From contig JAFXBE010000016.1 of assembly GCA_017516765.1 (NCBI GenBank), positions 1 to 64,000 of the forward strand: a DNA stretch of 64,000 nucleotides. The letters are read 5' to 3'. The notes under the pieces were generated by a model. That model saw only the letters and a program-made list of their open reading frames with translations. It did no database searches and was not told the origin of the DNA. This document shows positions 1-8,526 of this stretch, piece by piece. Position numbers and translations under genes: made by a program. This stretch comes from Clostridia bacterium. Its GTDB lineage: Bacteria; Bacillota; Clostridia; Christensenellales; Aristaeellaceae. Position 1 is the first letter of the stretch. Each line of letters opens with the position of its first letter.

Positions 1-138
1 GGCGTGTACGGTGGTTTCGGAACCCTTGCGTAGCAAGGGGTTCCTATCGCCGTTTGCCGCCCGGGGAGCCGTAGGCTCCTAGGCAAACGGTGCAAAAGTC
101 GTCAAAAAAGCCGCCGCAGGCGTGTTTTTTGACGAGCT

Positions 139-172
139 GACCGGAGGGCTTTGGCTCTCCGGTTTTTGTTTT
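139..172 (+). terminator. Rho-independent terminator
   Basis: A stem with CCGGAG and CTCCGG arms is followed by TTTTTG on the + strand. It would end transcription coming from a gene left of the window and insulate the operon that starts at 480. Confidence 0.7.
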
Positions 173-177
173 GGGGT

Positions 178-290
178 GGGGGCAGAAGACCGGCGTCCCC
201 ATCGCCTTGCAATTGCCCCTACCATCAGGCACTGCGTGCCAGCTTCCTCCCCCGCTGGGGGGGAAGAAGCCTTTTGGGTGCCAAGCGTCC
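178..290 (-). repeat. Interspersed repeat family B, copy 1 (inverted relative to copy 2)
   Basis: The reverse complement of this stretch matches about 60121-60228 along most of its length. The shared blocks include TTCTTCCCCC..GGGGGAGGAAGCTGGCA, a CTGATGGT segment and GGCGATGGGGACG. The two copies sit in opposite orientations near the two ends of the window. No ORF with a ribosome-binding site is present, so it looks like a non-coding, MITE-like or structural repeat. Confidence 0.6.
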
Positions 291-300
291 GTTTTCTTCT

Positions 301-340
301 CAAAAACGATGTGACCATTCTCAGAAACGACCATTAATGC
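301..340 (+). promoter_or_regulatory. Putative AraC-type operator (two direct repeats 21 bp apart)
   Basis: Two half-sites, CAAAAACGATGTGACCAT (301-318) and CAGAAACGACCATTAATGC (322-340), start exactly 21 bp apart, the two-turn spacing usual for AraC-family sites. The same bipartite arrangement recurs at 14034-14072, and the second half recurs with 17 of 19 matches on the minus strand at 7440-7458. It lies just upstream of the -35 of the 480-6324 operon, where an activator would sit. Confidence 0.6.
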
Positions 341-349
341 CATTTTCTA

Positions 350-378
350 TTGTGCAAGAGGACAAAAATGTGTATGAT
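350..378 (+). promoter_or_regulatory. Sigma-A-like promoter of the first transporter/GH112 operon
   Basis: TTGTGC (350-355), a 17-bp spacer and TATGAT (373-378). The -35 is weak, which fits activation by a protein bound at 301-340. The first start codon is 102 bp downstream of the -10. Confidence 0.55.
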
Positions 379-479
379 GAGGCCACAACAAGGCATGAAA
401 GATACAAAACCCCTTGACGAAAATGAACATTTCGCAGGGTCTTCTTCATACCAAGCCACTACCACAGGGAGGGTCGTCC

Positions 480-1436
480 ATGAGCGAAAAGACAGTAACC
501 CCCAAACCCGCGCTCGGCACAGGCAAAGCCTATTGGAAAAAGCTGGGCTCCGATCTTGTCCGTGACCGCTGGCTGTATCTGCTGCTGATCCCCGGACTGA
601 TCTACTTTATCGTCTTCAAGTATCTGCCCATGTGGGGCATCGTGATCTCTTTCCAGAATTACGTTCCCTACTCCGGCGTTACCGGCAGTGAATGGGTGGG
701 ACTGAAGTGGTTCGAATACTTCTTCAAGTTCCCGGCATGGAAGCGGTACCTGAGCAACACGCTCATCCTCAGCTTCATGAACATCATCCTCTACTTCCCT
801 GCCCCCATCATTCTGGCGCTGCTGCTCAACGAAATGCGCAACCTGCGCTACAAGAAGCTGCTGCAGACCTTCCTCTACGTGCCCCACTTCATCTCCATCG
901 TTATCGTGGTCTCCATTACGATGGTGCTGTTCGGGCCCAGCGGCATCGTCTACAAGGGCACCGAGCTGCTGCTTGGCAAATCCATCAACTACCTTGGTTC
1001 GCCTCAGGCCTTCCGGTGGATGATCATCGGTCAGACCATCTGGAAAGAAACCGGCTGGGGCACCATCATCTTCCTGGCGGCGCTTACCAACGTTGATACC
1101 CAGCTCTACGAAGCCGCCATGGTAGACGGCGCGGGCCGTCTCCGCCGCCTGTGGCACATCACCCTTCCCGCCATCCGCTCCACCATCGTGCTGATGCTGA
1201 TCCTCCGCATGGGCAGCGTGCTGGATACCGGCTTCGACCACCTGATCCTGATGGCCAACAGCCTGAACCGCAGCGCATCCCAGACGCTGGACGTGTTCGT
1301 TTACCAGCAGGGTCTGCAGCAGGGACAGTTCAGCTACGCTTCCGCCGTGGGTCTGATGAAGAGCGTGGTAAGCGTAATCCTGGTGGTTGGCTCCAACAAG
1401 ATCGCACACCTGCTTGGCGAGCAGGGTCTCTACTGA
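480..1436 (+). CDS. Sugar ABC transporter permease, LplB type
   Basis: This 318-residue inner-membrane permease belongs to the CUT1 oligosaccharide importers of the LplB/YtcP kind. It has about six hydrophobic segments, starting near residues 30-55, and the EAA loop YEAAMVDGAGRLRRLWHITLP that docks the ATPase. The ATG at 480 is chosen over the in-frame ATG at 414 because AGGGAGG lies just upstream of it. It is first in an operon with a second permease 19 bp downstream, a binding protein and a GH112 phosphorylase, so galactose-containing pectic or related oligosaccharides are the likely cargo. No ATPase gene is nearby, so a shared ATPase (see 60498-61625) probably powers it. Confidence 0.93.
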   Translation: MSEKTVTPKPALGTGKAYWKKLGSDLVRDRWLYLLLIPGLIYFIVFKYLPMWGIVISFQNYVPYSGVTGSEWVGLKWFEYFFKFPAWKRYLSNTLILSFMNIILYFPAPIILALLLNEMRNLRYKKLLQTFLYVPHFISIVIVVSITMVLFGPSGIVYKGTELLLGKSINYLGSPQAFRWMIIGQTIWKETGWGTIIFLAALTNVDTQLYEAAMVDGAGRLRRLWHITLPAIRSTIVLMLILRMGSVLDTGFDHLILMANSLNRSASQTLDVFVYQQGLQQGQFSYASAVGLMKSVVSVILVVGSNKIAHLLGEQGLY

Positions 1437-1455
1437 GGAAAGGAGGAGAACCGAA

Positions 1456-2406
1456 ATGACCAACAATCCCACCCTTTCCGACGACCGCAAGATCCAGATG
1501 AAGGTCTCCTCCGGCCCCGTGGGTCAGGATGCCACCTTCGGCAGCAAGCTGTTCGATGTGCTCAACTACATCATCCTCACGCTGGTGGCCTTTACCACCA
1601 TCCTGCCGTTCATCTACATCATCGGCGCATCCTTTGCCACCGAGTATGAGCTTGCCACCCGTCCCCTGTTCATCATCCCGCAGGATGTAACGCTGGACGC
1701 CTACAAATTCATCTTCTCCTCCAACAAGATCCTCAATGGCTTCGGCAACTCCATCTTCATTACCGTTGCCGGTACGCTGATCAACCTGTTCTTTACCGTA
1801 ACCATGGCCTATGCCATCTCCAAGACCCGCATCCGCGGCCGCAACTTTATTCTGAACATGGTCATCTTCTCCATGTTCTTCTCCGGCGGCATGATCCCCG
1901 GCTACATCGTTGTTGCCAACATGCTCCACCTGAAGGATACCTACTGGTCGGTGCTGCTGCCCGGCGCCATCAGCGCCTACAACATGATGATCGTGAAGAA
2001 CTTCTTCCAGGGCATCCCCCAGGAGCTGGAAGACAGCGCCGCCATCGACGGCTGCAACGATCTGGGCATTCTGTGGAAGATCGTTCTTCCCCTGTCCCTG
2101 CCGGTGCTGGCCACCTTCGGTCTGTTCTACGCCGTTGGACACTGGAACAGCTACTTCGGCGCCATGATCTACATGAGCGGCGCCCGCGACAAGTGGCCCC
2201 TGCAGGTGCTGCTGCGCGAGATCATCATTCTCTCCAACGCTTCCGCAGGCGATATGGCTGCCATGGACCCCGAGTTCGTGCAGCCGCCGGAGCAGTCCAT
2301 CAAGATGGCCGTTATCGTGGTATCCACGGTGCCCATCATGTGCGTGTACCCCTTCCTGCAGAAGTACTTCGTTAAGGGCGTTATGGTCGGCGCGCTCAAG
2401 GGCTGA
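1456..2406 (+). CDS. Sugar ABC transporter permease, LplC type
   Basis: This 316-residue second permease pairs with the product of 480-1436. After a polar N-terminus of about 35 residues come six hydrophobic segments. The coupling loop reads EDSAAIDGCNDLGILWKIVLP, a slightly divergent EAA motif in which the usual EAA is DSA. The C-terminus ends KYFVKGVMVGALKG, the typical end of LplC permeases. The ATG at 1456 follows AAGGAGGAG by about 9 bases; the longer ORF reading overlaps the upstream gene and has no ribosome-binding site. The gene is followed by its binding-protein gene after 75 bp. Confidence 0.93.
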   Translation: MTNNPTLSDDRKIQMKVSSGPVGQDATFGSKLFDVLNYIILTLVAFTTILPFIYIIGASFATEYELATRPLFIIPQDVTLDAYKFIFSSNKILNGFGNSIFITVAGTLINLFFTVTMAYAISKTRIRGRNFILNMVIFSMFFSGGMIPGYIVVANMLHLKDTYWSVLLPGAISAYNMMIVKNFFQGIPQELEDSAAIDGCNDLGILWKIVLPLSLPVLATFGLFYAVGHWNSYFGAMIYMSGARDKWPLQVLLREIIILSNASAGDMAAMDPEFVQPPEQSIKMAVIVVSTVPIMCVYPFLQKYFVKGVMVGALKG

Positions 2407-2481
2407 TCCTTCCCCATCCACCCCGTTCCCCAAGCGGCAGGCAAGCCGCCGAAAGATAAATCAAAACAGGAGGAAACCAAA

Positions 2482-3981
2482 ATGAAGAAAATCGTTGCTC
2501 TGCTTCTGGCTCTGGTCATGATGCTCTCCGTGATGAGCTTCGCCTCTGCCGAAGAACCCTTCGTCCTCACCGTTATGCTGCCTGACTTCTACCCCACCGT
2601 AGACTTCATGGCCGAAGACAACCCCGTACTGAAGGCCATCGAGGATGCCACCGGCGTTCGTCTGGACATCACCTGGGCTGCCAACTCCACCTACGGCGAC
2701 CAGCTGAACACCACCCTGACTGATGAAGTGCTGCCCAACATCATCGTTATGACCGATGCCCGCGGCACCACCATGGTCAACAACGCCCGCGCCGGCGCTT
2801 TCCACGACCTGACCGACTACGTTGCCGACACCGCCACCTATCCCAACCTGGCCGGTGACGCCAACATCTACAACAACATTTCCATCGACGGCCGCATCTA
2901 CGGCATCTATCGTACCCGTGCTTACCCCCGTGCCGGTATCTACTACCGCACCGACATCGCCAAGGAAGTCGGCTTCGACAAGGAAGTAAAGACCATCGAC
3001 GACCTGACCGAGCTCGCCACCAAGCTGGCCGGTTACAGCGATGACACCTACGCTCTGAACATGTGCTCCTACACCGCCGGTACCATCAATGTGATCACCG
3101 TTGCTTTCGGCGCTCCCAACAACTGGGGCATCGACGAGAATGGTCAGATCTACCCCGCCCACAAGTCTCCCGCTTACCTGGAAGGCCTCAACTGGCTGCG
3201 CAACCTGTACGAGATCGGCGGCATCGACCCCAACTTCGCCACCATCGACTCCACCCAGTGGGACAACATCGAGCGCACCAACAAGGCTTTCATGCGCTTC
3301 GACTGCATGGATAACGGCTACCGCCAGCAGGAGTGGTTCGAGAAGAACGCCGGCACCACCGAGCAGATCTTCGAAATCTGCGGCCCCATCGCCAAGGCTG
3401 ACGGCTCCATCACCCTGTGGCCCCAGAACGCCGGCTTCTCCGGTGAAGTGGTTGTTACCAAGTCTGTTTCCGAAGAAAACCTGCCCAAGGTTATGAAGTT
3501 CCTGGATTGGGTCAACAGCGCCGAGGGCCAGATGCTGGTCAACTGGGGTCTGGCTGACCTGACCTACTGGCTGGATGCTGACGGCTTCCGCATGACCACC
3601 CCCGCCGACGGCACCGATATGTCCGTGCAGGTACAGACCATCCAGCACAGCCTCAACCAGCTGGGCATGAACCTCCCCGGCGACCTGTGCATCCCCGCCA
3701 AGGTGAGCGGCATCACCGATCTGCGTACCCGCTACAACGACCTGAACAAGGAACTGGCCCAGTACGCCGTTGCCGATCCCTGCTATCCCTTCGTTTCCGA
3801 GACCAACGTTGCTTTCGGCACCCAGCTGAGCACCATCATCAGCGACGCTGCTGTGCAGTACATTGCCGGCATCATCGATCTGGATGGCCTGCAGGCTGCC
3901 TGGCAGCAGTGGGAAGATGAGGGCGGCGCCACCATCACCGCTGAGTACAATGCCGCTTATCAGGCTGCCCAGCAGAAGTAA
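2482..3981 (+). CDS. Extracellular sugar-binding protein (LplA type)
   Basis: This 499-residue solute-binding protein delivers oligosaccharides to the two upstream permeases. The N-terminus is a classical signal peptide (MKK, a hydrophobic core to about residue 20, then ASA before EE) with no lipobox cysteine, so signal peptidase I cleavage near residue 23 is predicted instead of a lipid anchor. The body has the features of large family-1 binding proteins, including a W-rich C-terminal lobe and the segment NSAEGQMLVNWG. A strong AGGAGG lies 14 bases before the ATG. A perfect GC hairpin right after the stop may protect or attenuate the transcript before the phosphorylase gene. Confidence 0.92.
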   Translation: MKKIVALLLALVMMLSVMSFASAEEPFVLTVMLPDFYPTVDFMAEDNPVLKAIEDATGVRLDITWAANSTYGDQLNTTLTDEVLPNIIVMTDARGTTMVNNARAGAFHDLTDYVADTATYPNLAGDANIYNNISIDGRIYGIYRTRAYPRAGIYYRTDIAKEVGFDKEVKTIDDLTELATKLAGYSDDTYALNMCSYTAGTINVITVAFGAPNNWGIDENGQIYPAHKSPAYLEGLNWLRNLYEIGGIDPNFATIDSTQWDNIERTNKAFMRFDCMDNGYRQQEWFEKNAGTTEQIFEICGPIAKADGSITLWPQNAGFSGEVVVTKSVSEENLPKVMKFLDWVNSAEGQMLVNWGLADLTYWLDADGFRMTTPADGTDMSVQVQTIQHSLNQLGMNLPGDLCIPAKVSGITDLRTRYNDLNKELAQYAVADPCYPFVSETNVAFGTQLSTIISDAAVQYIAGIIDLDGLQAAWQQWEDEGGATITAEYNAAYQAAQQK

Positions 3982-3996
3982 TTCCTAACCCAATTC

Positions 3997-4025
3997 GGGG
4001 CCGCCGGGATCCCGGCGGCCCCTTT
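3997..4025 (+). terminator. Intercistronic GC hairpin (attenuator or mRNA-stabilising stem)
   Basis: A perfect 26-bp palindrome, GGGGCCGCCGGG-AT-CCCGGCGGCCCC, is followed by only TTTC. It lies between the binding-protein and phosphorylase genes. The short T stretch suggests partial termination or 3' end protection, which would give more binding protein than enzyme. Confidence 0.6.
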
Positions 4026-4173
4026 CGATAGGCGGCATTTTCTCCTGTCGCCTGCCGAAAGGGACCGCAGATCCGTCACCCTCATCCGCTGACGGGCAGC
4101 GCTCCGGATATTCACCAATACCATTCCCCCCTCGCGTACCCCAGAAAATCCGACACCGGAGGAATGACCGAAC

Positions 4174-6324
4174 ATGGATCAGAAATATCATCAGGGCGGC
4201 TTTACCCTGCCGGGCGAGGCAGGCTACGAGCAGCTTACCCTGGAGCTGGCAAAGAAATGGGGTGCCGACGTGATCCGCGACAGCGACGGCACCAAGCTGA
4301 GCGATGAGATCGTCAAGGCCGGTTACAGCATCTATTCCACCATCTGCATCATCCGGCAGCACAACGCCTTTGCCGCCCAGCACCCCGACAGCCAGCAGCA
4401 GACCTTCCTGTGCTCCCAACCCGTGGTCGCTTGCGGCGACACGCTGGTGATCGAACCCATGAAGGGCTACTTTGCCGAGCAGTTCCAGCTCAACGACAGC
4501 CCGGATGCCATGCCCTACTGGCAGGTATACGACCGCACCGCCAATACCGAGCTGCCCCGGGAGCAATGGACTTACGCAGACGGCAAAGTGACCCTGACCG
4601 GCTGCACCCCGTGGCATGAGTACACCGTATCCTTCCTGTGCTGGCGCATCTGGGAAGAGATCAACATGTACAACCACACCACCAACCATTGGACCAGCGA
4701 GCACCTGCGCCAGCTGGATCCCCGCCACCCCGCCGCATGGGCATACCTGCAGCAGTGGCTGGAAAACTGGTGCGTGGAAAACCCGGATACCAATGTGGTG
4801 CGCCTGACCAGCCTGTTCTACAACTTTGTGTGGATCTTCGGCGATGATCTGCGCAACCGCAGCCTGTACTGCGACTGGGCCAGCTACGACTTTACCGTAA
4901 GCCCCGCCGCCCTGAACGCTTTCCGGGATGAATACGGCTACGCTCTGACCGCAGAAGACTTTATCAACGGGCGCAAGCTGCAGGTGACCCACATGCCCCC
5001 CACCCGCGCCAAGCTGGACTATATGGCCTTTATCCAGAAGTTTGTGGCAGAGAAAGCCAAGGTACTGGTGGACATCATCCACAAGCACGGCAAGCTGGCC
5101 TATGTGTTCTACGACGACAGCTGGGTGGGCATGGAGCCCTACGGCGAGCACTTTGCCAAGGTGGGCTTCGACGGGCTGATCAAGTGTGTGTTTTCCGGCT
5201 TTGAATGCCGCCTGTGCGCCAATGCGGAGGTGCCCACCCACGAGCTGCGCTTCCACCCCTATCTGTTCCCGGTGGGGCTGGGCGGTCTGCCCACCTTTGC
5301 CGAGGGCGGCGATCCTGCTAAGGATGCATGGCAATACTGGCGCAACGTGCGCCGTGCCCTTGCCCGCCAGTGCGTGGACCGGATCGGTCTGGGCGGCTAC
5401 CTGCACCTGACCATCGGCTTCCCCGAATTCAACGATGCCATTGAGCAGATGGCCATCGATTTCCGCCGCATCAAAGAGCTGCACAGCCATGGCGCTCCCC
5501 TTTGTGGCAAGTGCCGGGTGGCCGTGATCCACACCTGGGGCAAGCTGCGCAGCTGGACCCTTTCCGGTCACTTCCACGAAACCGACAAGCATGCTCTGAT
5601 CCACATCAACGAAGCTTTGTCCGGTCTGCCGGTGGAGGTACGCTATCTGAGCTTTGAGGACGTGGAAAACGGCGCGCTGAAGGATGTGGATGTGGTCATC
5701 AACGCGGGCTGCGCCGGGGATGCATGGTCCGGCGGCGACGCGTGGAAGAGTGACAAACTGGTGGAGGAGCTGACCCGCTTCGTGCACGAAGGCGGCGCAT
5801 TCATCGGCGTGAAGGAGCCTTCTGCCGTATCCGGTTACCATACCCATTTCCGCATGGCCCATGTGCTGGGCATCGACAAGGATACCGGCGCAAGGATCTG
5901 CCACGGCCGCTGGCAGCAGCCGGTTTCCCCCGCTCCCTTTGCCCTGTGCGAGAGCGGTCTGGGCAGCGATGCTTCCCTCTACCTGACCGACGGCAACGCC
6001 GCCGTGCTCAGCGAAAAGAACGGTGTGCCCCAGATGACCCTGAACCGCTTCGGCAAGGGCTATGGCGTGTACATGAGCGATTTCAAGGTAAGCCCCGAAA
6101 GCACCCGGATGCTGCTGGAGATGCTGCTGCATCTCACTGGCGTGGAGGCCAAGGAGCTGTACCTGAGCGACAGCGCCTGTGTGGAGACCTCCTATTTCCC
6201 GGCAGACCATGTGCTGGTAGTCTGCAACAACCGGGAGGAGGATACCGAAGCGGTGATCCACACCCCGGCGGGGGATGTGAAGGTTTCGCTGAAGGCGATG
6301 GAAACCAGAATGGTGGAGATGTAA
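4174..6324 (+). CDS. GH112 phosphorylase, likely beta-1,4-galactosyl-L-rhamnose phosphorylase
   Basis: This 716-residue cytoplasmic enzyme matches the length and layout of GH112, a family known for galacto-N-biose/lacto-N-biose phosphorylase and D-galactosyl-beta-1,4-L-rhamnose phosphorylase. Seen in sequence: GGFTLPGEAG near the start; RDSDGT at 35-40; WHEYTVSFL at 147-155; and YDDSWVGMEPY at 313-323, in which D315 aligns with the catalytic acid D313 of the Bifidobacterium enzyme; NAGCAGDAWSGGD follows in the later half. There is no signal peptide. The start is supported by CCGGAGGA 11 bases upstream. The family call is firm. The galactosyl-rhamnose assignment is inferred from the rhaMBAD operon and rhamnogalacturonan enzymes in the same window; host-glycan galacto-N-biose is the alternative. 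Confidence 0.9.
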   Translation: MDQKYHQGGFTLPGEAGYEQLTLELAKKWGADVIRDSDGTKLSDEIVKAGYSIYSTICIIRQHNAFAAQHPDSQQQTFLCSQPVVACGDTLVIEPMKGYFAEQFQLNDSPDAMPYWQVYDRTANTELPREQWTYADGKVTLTGCTPWHEYTVSFLCWRIWEEINMYNHTTNHWTSEHLRQLDPRHPAAWAYLQQWLENWCVENPDTNVVRLTSLFYNFVWIFGDDLRNRSLYCDWASYDFTVSPAALNAFRDEYGYALTAEDFINGRKLQVTHMPPTRAKLDYMAFIQKFVAEKAKVLVDIIHKHGKLAYVFYDDSWVGMEPYGEHFAKVGFDGLIKCVFSGFECRLCANAEVPTHELRFHPYLFPVGLGGLPTFAEGGDPAKDAWQYWRNVRRALARQCVDRIGLGGYLHLTIGFPEFNDAIEQMAIDFRRIKELHSHGAPLCGKCRVAVIHTWGKLRSWTLSGHFHETDKHALIHINEALSGLPVEVRYLSFEDVENGALKDVDVVINAGCAGDAWSGGDAWKSDKLVEELTRFVHEGGAFIGVKEPSAVSGYHTHFRMAHVLGIDKDTGARICHGRWQQPVSPAPFALCESGLGSDASLYLTDGNAAVLSEKNGVPQMTLNRFGKGYGVYMSDFKVSPESTRMLLEMLLHLTGVEAKELYLSDSACVETSYFPADHVLVVCNNREEDTEAVIHTPAGDVKVSLKAMETRMVEM

Positions 6325-6327
6325 AAC

Positions 6328-6359
6328 AAATGCGGGCATCCGGTGGGATGCCCGCATTT
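6328..6359 (-). terminator. Terminator hairpin between convergent genes
   Basis: Perfect 14-bp arms AAATGCGGGCATCC/GGATGCCCGCATTT with a GGTG loop. Read on the minus strand it is followed by GTTTTAC, so it best serves the minus-strand AraC gene, although it could act both ways. Confidence 0.65.
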
Positions 6360-6373
6360 CCACACTCACAAGG

Positions 6374-6408
6374 AACCGCCCGCCGGGAAAAACCCGGCGG
6401 GCGGTTTT
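6374..6408 (+). terminator. Terminator of the 480-6324 operon
   Basis: Perfect 14-bp arms AACCGCCCGCCGGG/CCCGGCGGGCGGTT around an A-rich loop, continuing into TTTT on the + strand. It sits 50 bp past the phosphorylase stop. Confidence 0.75.
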
Positions 6409-6416
6409 GCAAACAT

Positions 6417-7349
6417 TTACTTCTCCGGCAGCGTCCAGCCCCGGTACGGCAGGATCGATCCCTTTTTCGGGCTTGGGCGGTGGGCCGTTGCCCGGTACTG
6501 ACGGGGGCTCATGCCCATTACCTGCTGGAAATTGCGGTTAAAGCTGCTCACCGATGCCATGCCCACTGCCTGGGCGATGTTCAGCACCGGGTCGTTGGTA
6601 TTCACCAGCAGAATACACGCCTGATAGATCCTTGTGGAAATGACGAACTGGAGCGGCGTGGAGCCCATGCAGCTGAGGAACAGCCGCCGGAAATGGGTCT
6701 GGCTCAGGTGGCACAGATTGGCAAGGGTCGCCGCGTCGCAGGGCTCGGTAAAGTGGTCGTGGATGTATTCCAGCGCAGGCTTCAGCGGGAACACCTTGCT
6801 GTTTTTGACCGCAGGCTTGCCGATCTCCAGCTGCCGCCGCTGCAGCTCCGCCACCATGGCAAGGGAGTAGAGGCGGATCATCTGCTGGGCTTCGGCGGTG
6901 TTGCGCTTGGCCTCTTCCAGAAGGGTGTTGCACAAAAAGTGCAGCCGGGGATCGCTCTGGGCGGTAATCTTGATATACCGCCCGATATTGACCACGCTCT
7001 TGCTTTCGTATGCCTCGCCGGAGGGGAACACATCGGCTGCCAGCGCATCAAAATCCACAAACAGATAGCTCCACATGCTCTTGCAGCCCTTGGTGGAGCA
7101 GGTGGTGTGGGGAATGTGGCGGGGAATGATGAAAACATCCCCGGCAGAAAACTGCAGCGTCTCCTCCTCGAAGGTGAGCAGACCGCTGTCCGTGTGGCAG
7201 AAGCCGATCTCCAGACAATTATGGAAGTGCAACCGCCCCGAAGGAGTATCTGAAATGCGCCAGCTGTCGCCCGTAAGGCAGAGCACGGGAAAATCCAGCG
7301 GCAGCTCATAGATGCGGTATTCCACTGCGTTATGCTGACTACGCGCCAT
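6417..7349 (-). CDS. AraC-family transcriptional regulator
   Basis: This is a 310-residue regulator with an N-terminal cupin-like sensing half (LHFHNCLEIGFCHTDSG, AGDVFIIPRHIPHT) and a C-terminal double helix-turn-helix (LANLCHLSQTHFRRLFLSCMG, then VSSFNRNFQQVMGMSPRQYR). The start is placed at the ATG at 7349, because GAGGAG lies 12 bases upstream and the usual family length results. The alternatives are ATG 7358, whose ribosome-binding site is too close, and TTG 7421. It is divergent from the 7565-11154 transporter and lies near a copy of the operator motif also found at 301-340 and 14034-14072, so it is the best candidate regulator of those promoters (inference). Confidence 0.9.
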   Translation of the reverse strand: MARSQHNAVEYRIYELPLDFPVLCLTGDSWRISDTPSGRLHFHNCLEIGFCHTDSGLLTFEEETLQFSAGDVFIIPRHIPHTTCSTKGCKSMWSYLFVDFDALAADVFPSGEAYESKSVVNIGRYIKITAQSDPRLHFLCNTLLEEAKRNTAEAQQMIRLYSLAMVAELQRRQLEIGKPAVKNSKVFPLKPALEYIHDHFTEPCDAATLANLCHLSQTHFRRLFLSCMGSTPLQFVISTRIYQACILLVNTNDPVLNIAQAVGMASVSSFNRNFQQVMGMSPRQYRATAHRPSPKKGSILPYRGWTLPEK

Positions 7350-7439
7350 TTTATCCATCAACTCCTCGATAAATTGTCGGATTTGTCCCCTTCGGTACCA
7401 GTATATCATGGTTTCGCCCAAAATTGGAAGCCGTTTTCT

Positions 7440-7458
7440 GTATTGATGGTCGTTTCTG
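7440..7458 (-). promoter_or_regulatory. Half-site matching the 322-340 operator
   Basis: On the minus strand this reads CAGAAACGACCATCAATAC, 17 of 19 identical to 322-340. It sits between the AraC gene and the divergent transporter operon, upstream of the TATAAT at 7506. A related CAGAAAACGG follows 18 bases on. The phasing with a second half-site is poorer than at the other two sites. Confidence 0.5.
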
Positions 7459-7484
7459 CGCAGTTTCCAGTTGCTTTATGGTGG

Positions 7485-7511
7485 TTCACAAGGGGGTATG
7501 TAGGCTATAAT
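7485..7511 (+). promoter_or_regulatory. Promoter of the second transporter operon
   Basis: A consensus TATAAT at 7506-7511 has only a poor upstream hexamer (TTCACA at 7485-7490, 15-bp spacing). A good -10 with a degenerate -35 is the usual form of an AraC-activated promoter. Confidence 0.5.
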
Positions 7512-7564
7512 CAAGACAGATAACGAACGTAATACGGACAAAAATATTTTTTGGAGGTGGCGAT

Positions 7565-8512
7565 ATGGCACAGGGAACCGTGGTGAACCGTCCGGGACGC
7601 AGAAAAGTGCTGGGCGTCTATTTCCGAAACAACTGGCAGCTTTATCTGCTGCTGCTGATCCCTGTTATCTTTGTGATCGTATTCAAATATGCGGCCTACC
7701 CGGGTCTGCGCATGGCGTTTATGAACTACAAACCCGCCAAGGGCTACGCCGGCAGCAAATGGGTGGGCTGGGAGACCTTCGAAAAGATCTTCCGGGACAA
7801 GGACTTTCACCGTGCGCTGAAAAACTCGCTGGCCTTCAACTTTCTGGATCTGCTGGTAGGCTTCCCGGTGCCGATCATCCTTGCGCTGCTGCTGAACGAG
7901 CTGCGCTTCCCCCGCTATAAGAAGCTGACCCAGACGGTGCTGTATCTGCCCCACTTCCTCAGCTGGGTCATTATCGCTTCCGTTGCGCTGAACCTTTTCA
8001 AGCCCGAGACCGGTCTGGTGAACATCCTGATGAAAAAAGCAGGATGGATCGAGGAAGGCATCCCCTTCCTGACCGAGAAATGGCACTGGGCCGTTACCTA
8101 CCTGTTGATCGGTGTCTGGCAGAACATGGGCTGGGGCTCCATCATCTATCTGGCAGCCATCACCGGCATTGATGCCGAGCTGTACGAAGCCGCCACCATC
8201 GACGGCGCAGGCCGCCTGCGCAAGATCTGGAGCGTTACCCTGCCCTGCATCCGCGGCACAATGGTCACTTTGCTGATCATGAACCTGGGCCGCGTGATGG
8301 GTTCCAACTTCGAACGTCTGGATGCCTTCGGCAACGTACAGGTGAAGGACTTCCAGTACCAGCTCGCCATCTACATCTACGAAAAGGGTCTGGCGGGCAG
8401 CAACTTCAGCCGTGCCACGGCGGTGGGTCTGTTCCAGTCCCTGACCGGTCTTCTGCTGGTGCTGGGCAGCGACTGGGTATCCAAACGTCTTGGCGAAGAC
8501 GGCTTGCTGTAA
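7565..8512 (+). CDS. Sugar ABC transporter permease, LplB type
   Basis: This 315-residue permease has six hydrophobic segments and a canonical coupling loop YEAATIDGAGRLRKIWSVTLP. The N-terminal RNNWQLYLLLLIPVIFVIVFKY is typical of LplB proteins. The ATG at 7565 follows TTGGAGGTGG by 6 bases. It opens a three-gene operon (permease, permease, binding protein) divergent from the AraC gene at 6417-7349. No hydrolase is attached to this operon, so its cargo must be inferred from the surrounding pectin genes. Confidence 0.93.
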   Translation: MAQGTVVNRPGRRKVLGVYFRNNWQLYLLLLIPVIFVIVFKYAAYPGLRMAFMNYKPAKGYAGSKWVGWETFEKIFRDKDFHRALKNSLAFNFLDLLVGFPVPIILALLLNELRFPRYKKLTQTVLYLPHFLSWVIIASVALNLFKPETGLVNILMKKAGWIEEGIPFLTEKWHWAVTYLLIGVWQNMGWGSIIYLAAITGIDAELYEAATIDGAGRLRKIWSVTLPCIRGTMVTLLIMNLGRVMGSNFERLDAFGNVQVKDFQYQLAIYIYEKGLAGSNFSRATAVGLFQSLTGLLLVLGSDWVSKRLGEDGLL

Positions 8513-8526
8513 AGGAGGGCGGAAAG

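Larger units (their letters stand above)
1..413. other. Intergenic leader with stacked hairpins, a repeat copy and a regulatory region
   Basis: No credible gene is seen here; the ORFs are shadows with poor starts. From left to right there is a hairpin at about 19-44 (GGAACCC..GGGTTCC), a nested hairpin at about 51-91 (arms CCGTTTGCC/GGCAAACGG with inner GGAGCC/GGCTCC), a hairpin at 99-133 (CGTCAAAAAA/TTTTTTGACG), a terminator at 139-172, a copy of a repeat also found near 60120, then the operator and promoter of the first operon. The first hairpins probably belong to the 3' end of a gene outside the window. Confidence 0.6.

Noticed and set aside
51-133. Structured stems at the left edge considered as a riboswitch or T-box
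   Set aside because: No conserved riboswitch or T-box core was recognised; the stems precede a terminator and then a repeat, and fit a 3' end or repeat structure better.
459-1490. Long open frame on the minus strand opposite the first permease
   Set aside because: Rich in H, Q and G with no family features or ribosome-binding site; it is the antisense shadow of a GC-rich permease gene. The same applies to the other long antisense frames, such as 3985-6369, 8377-11391 and 53902-55782.
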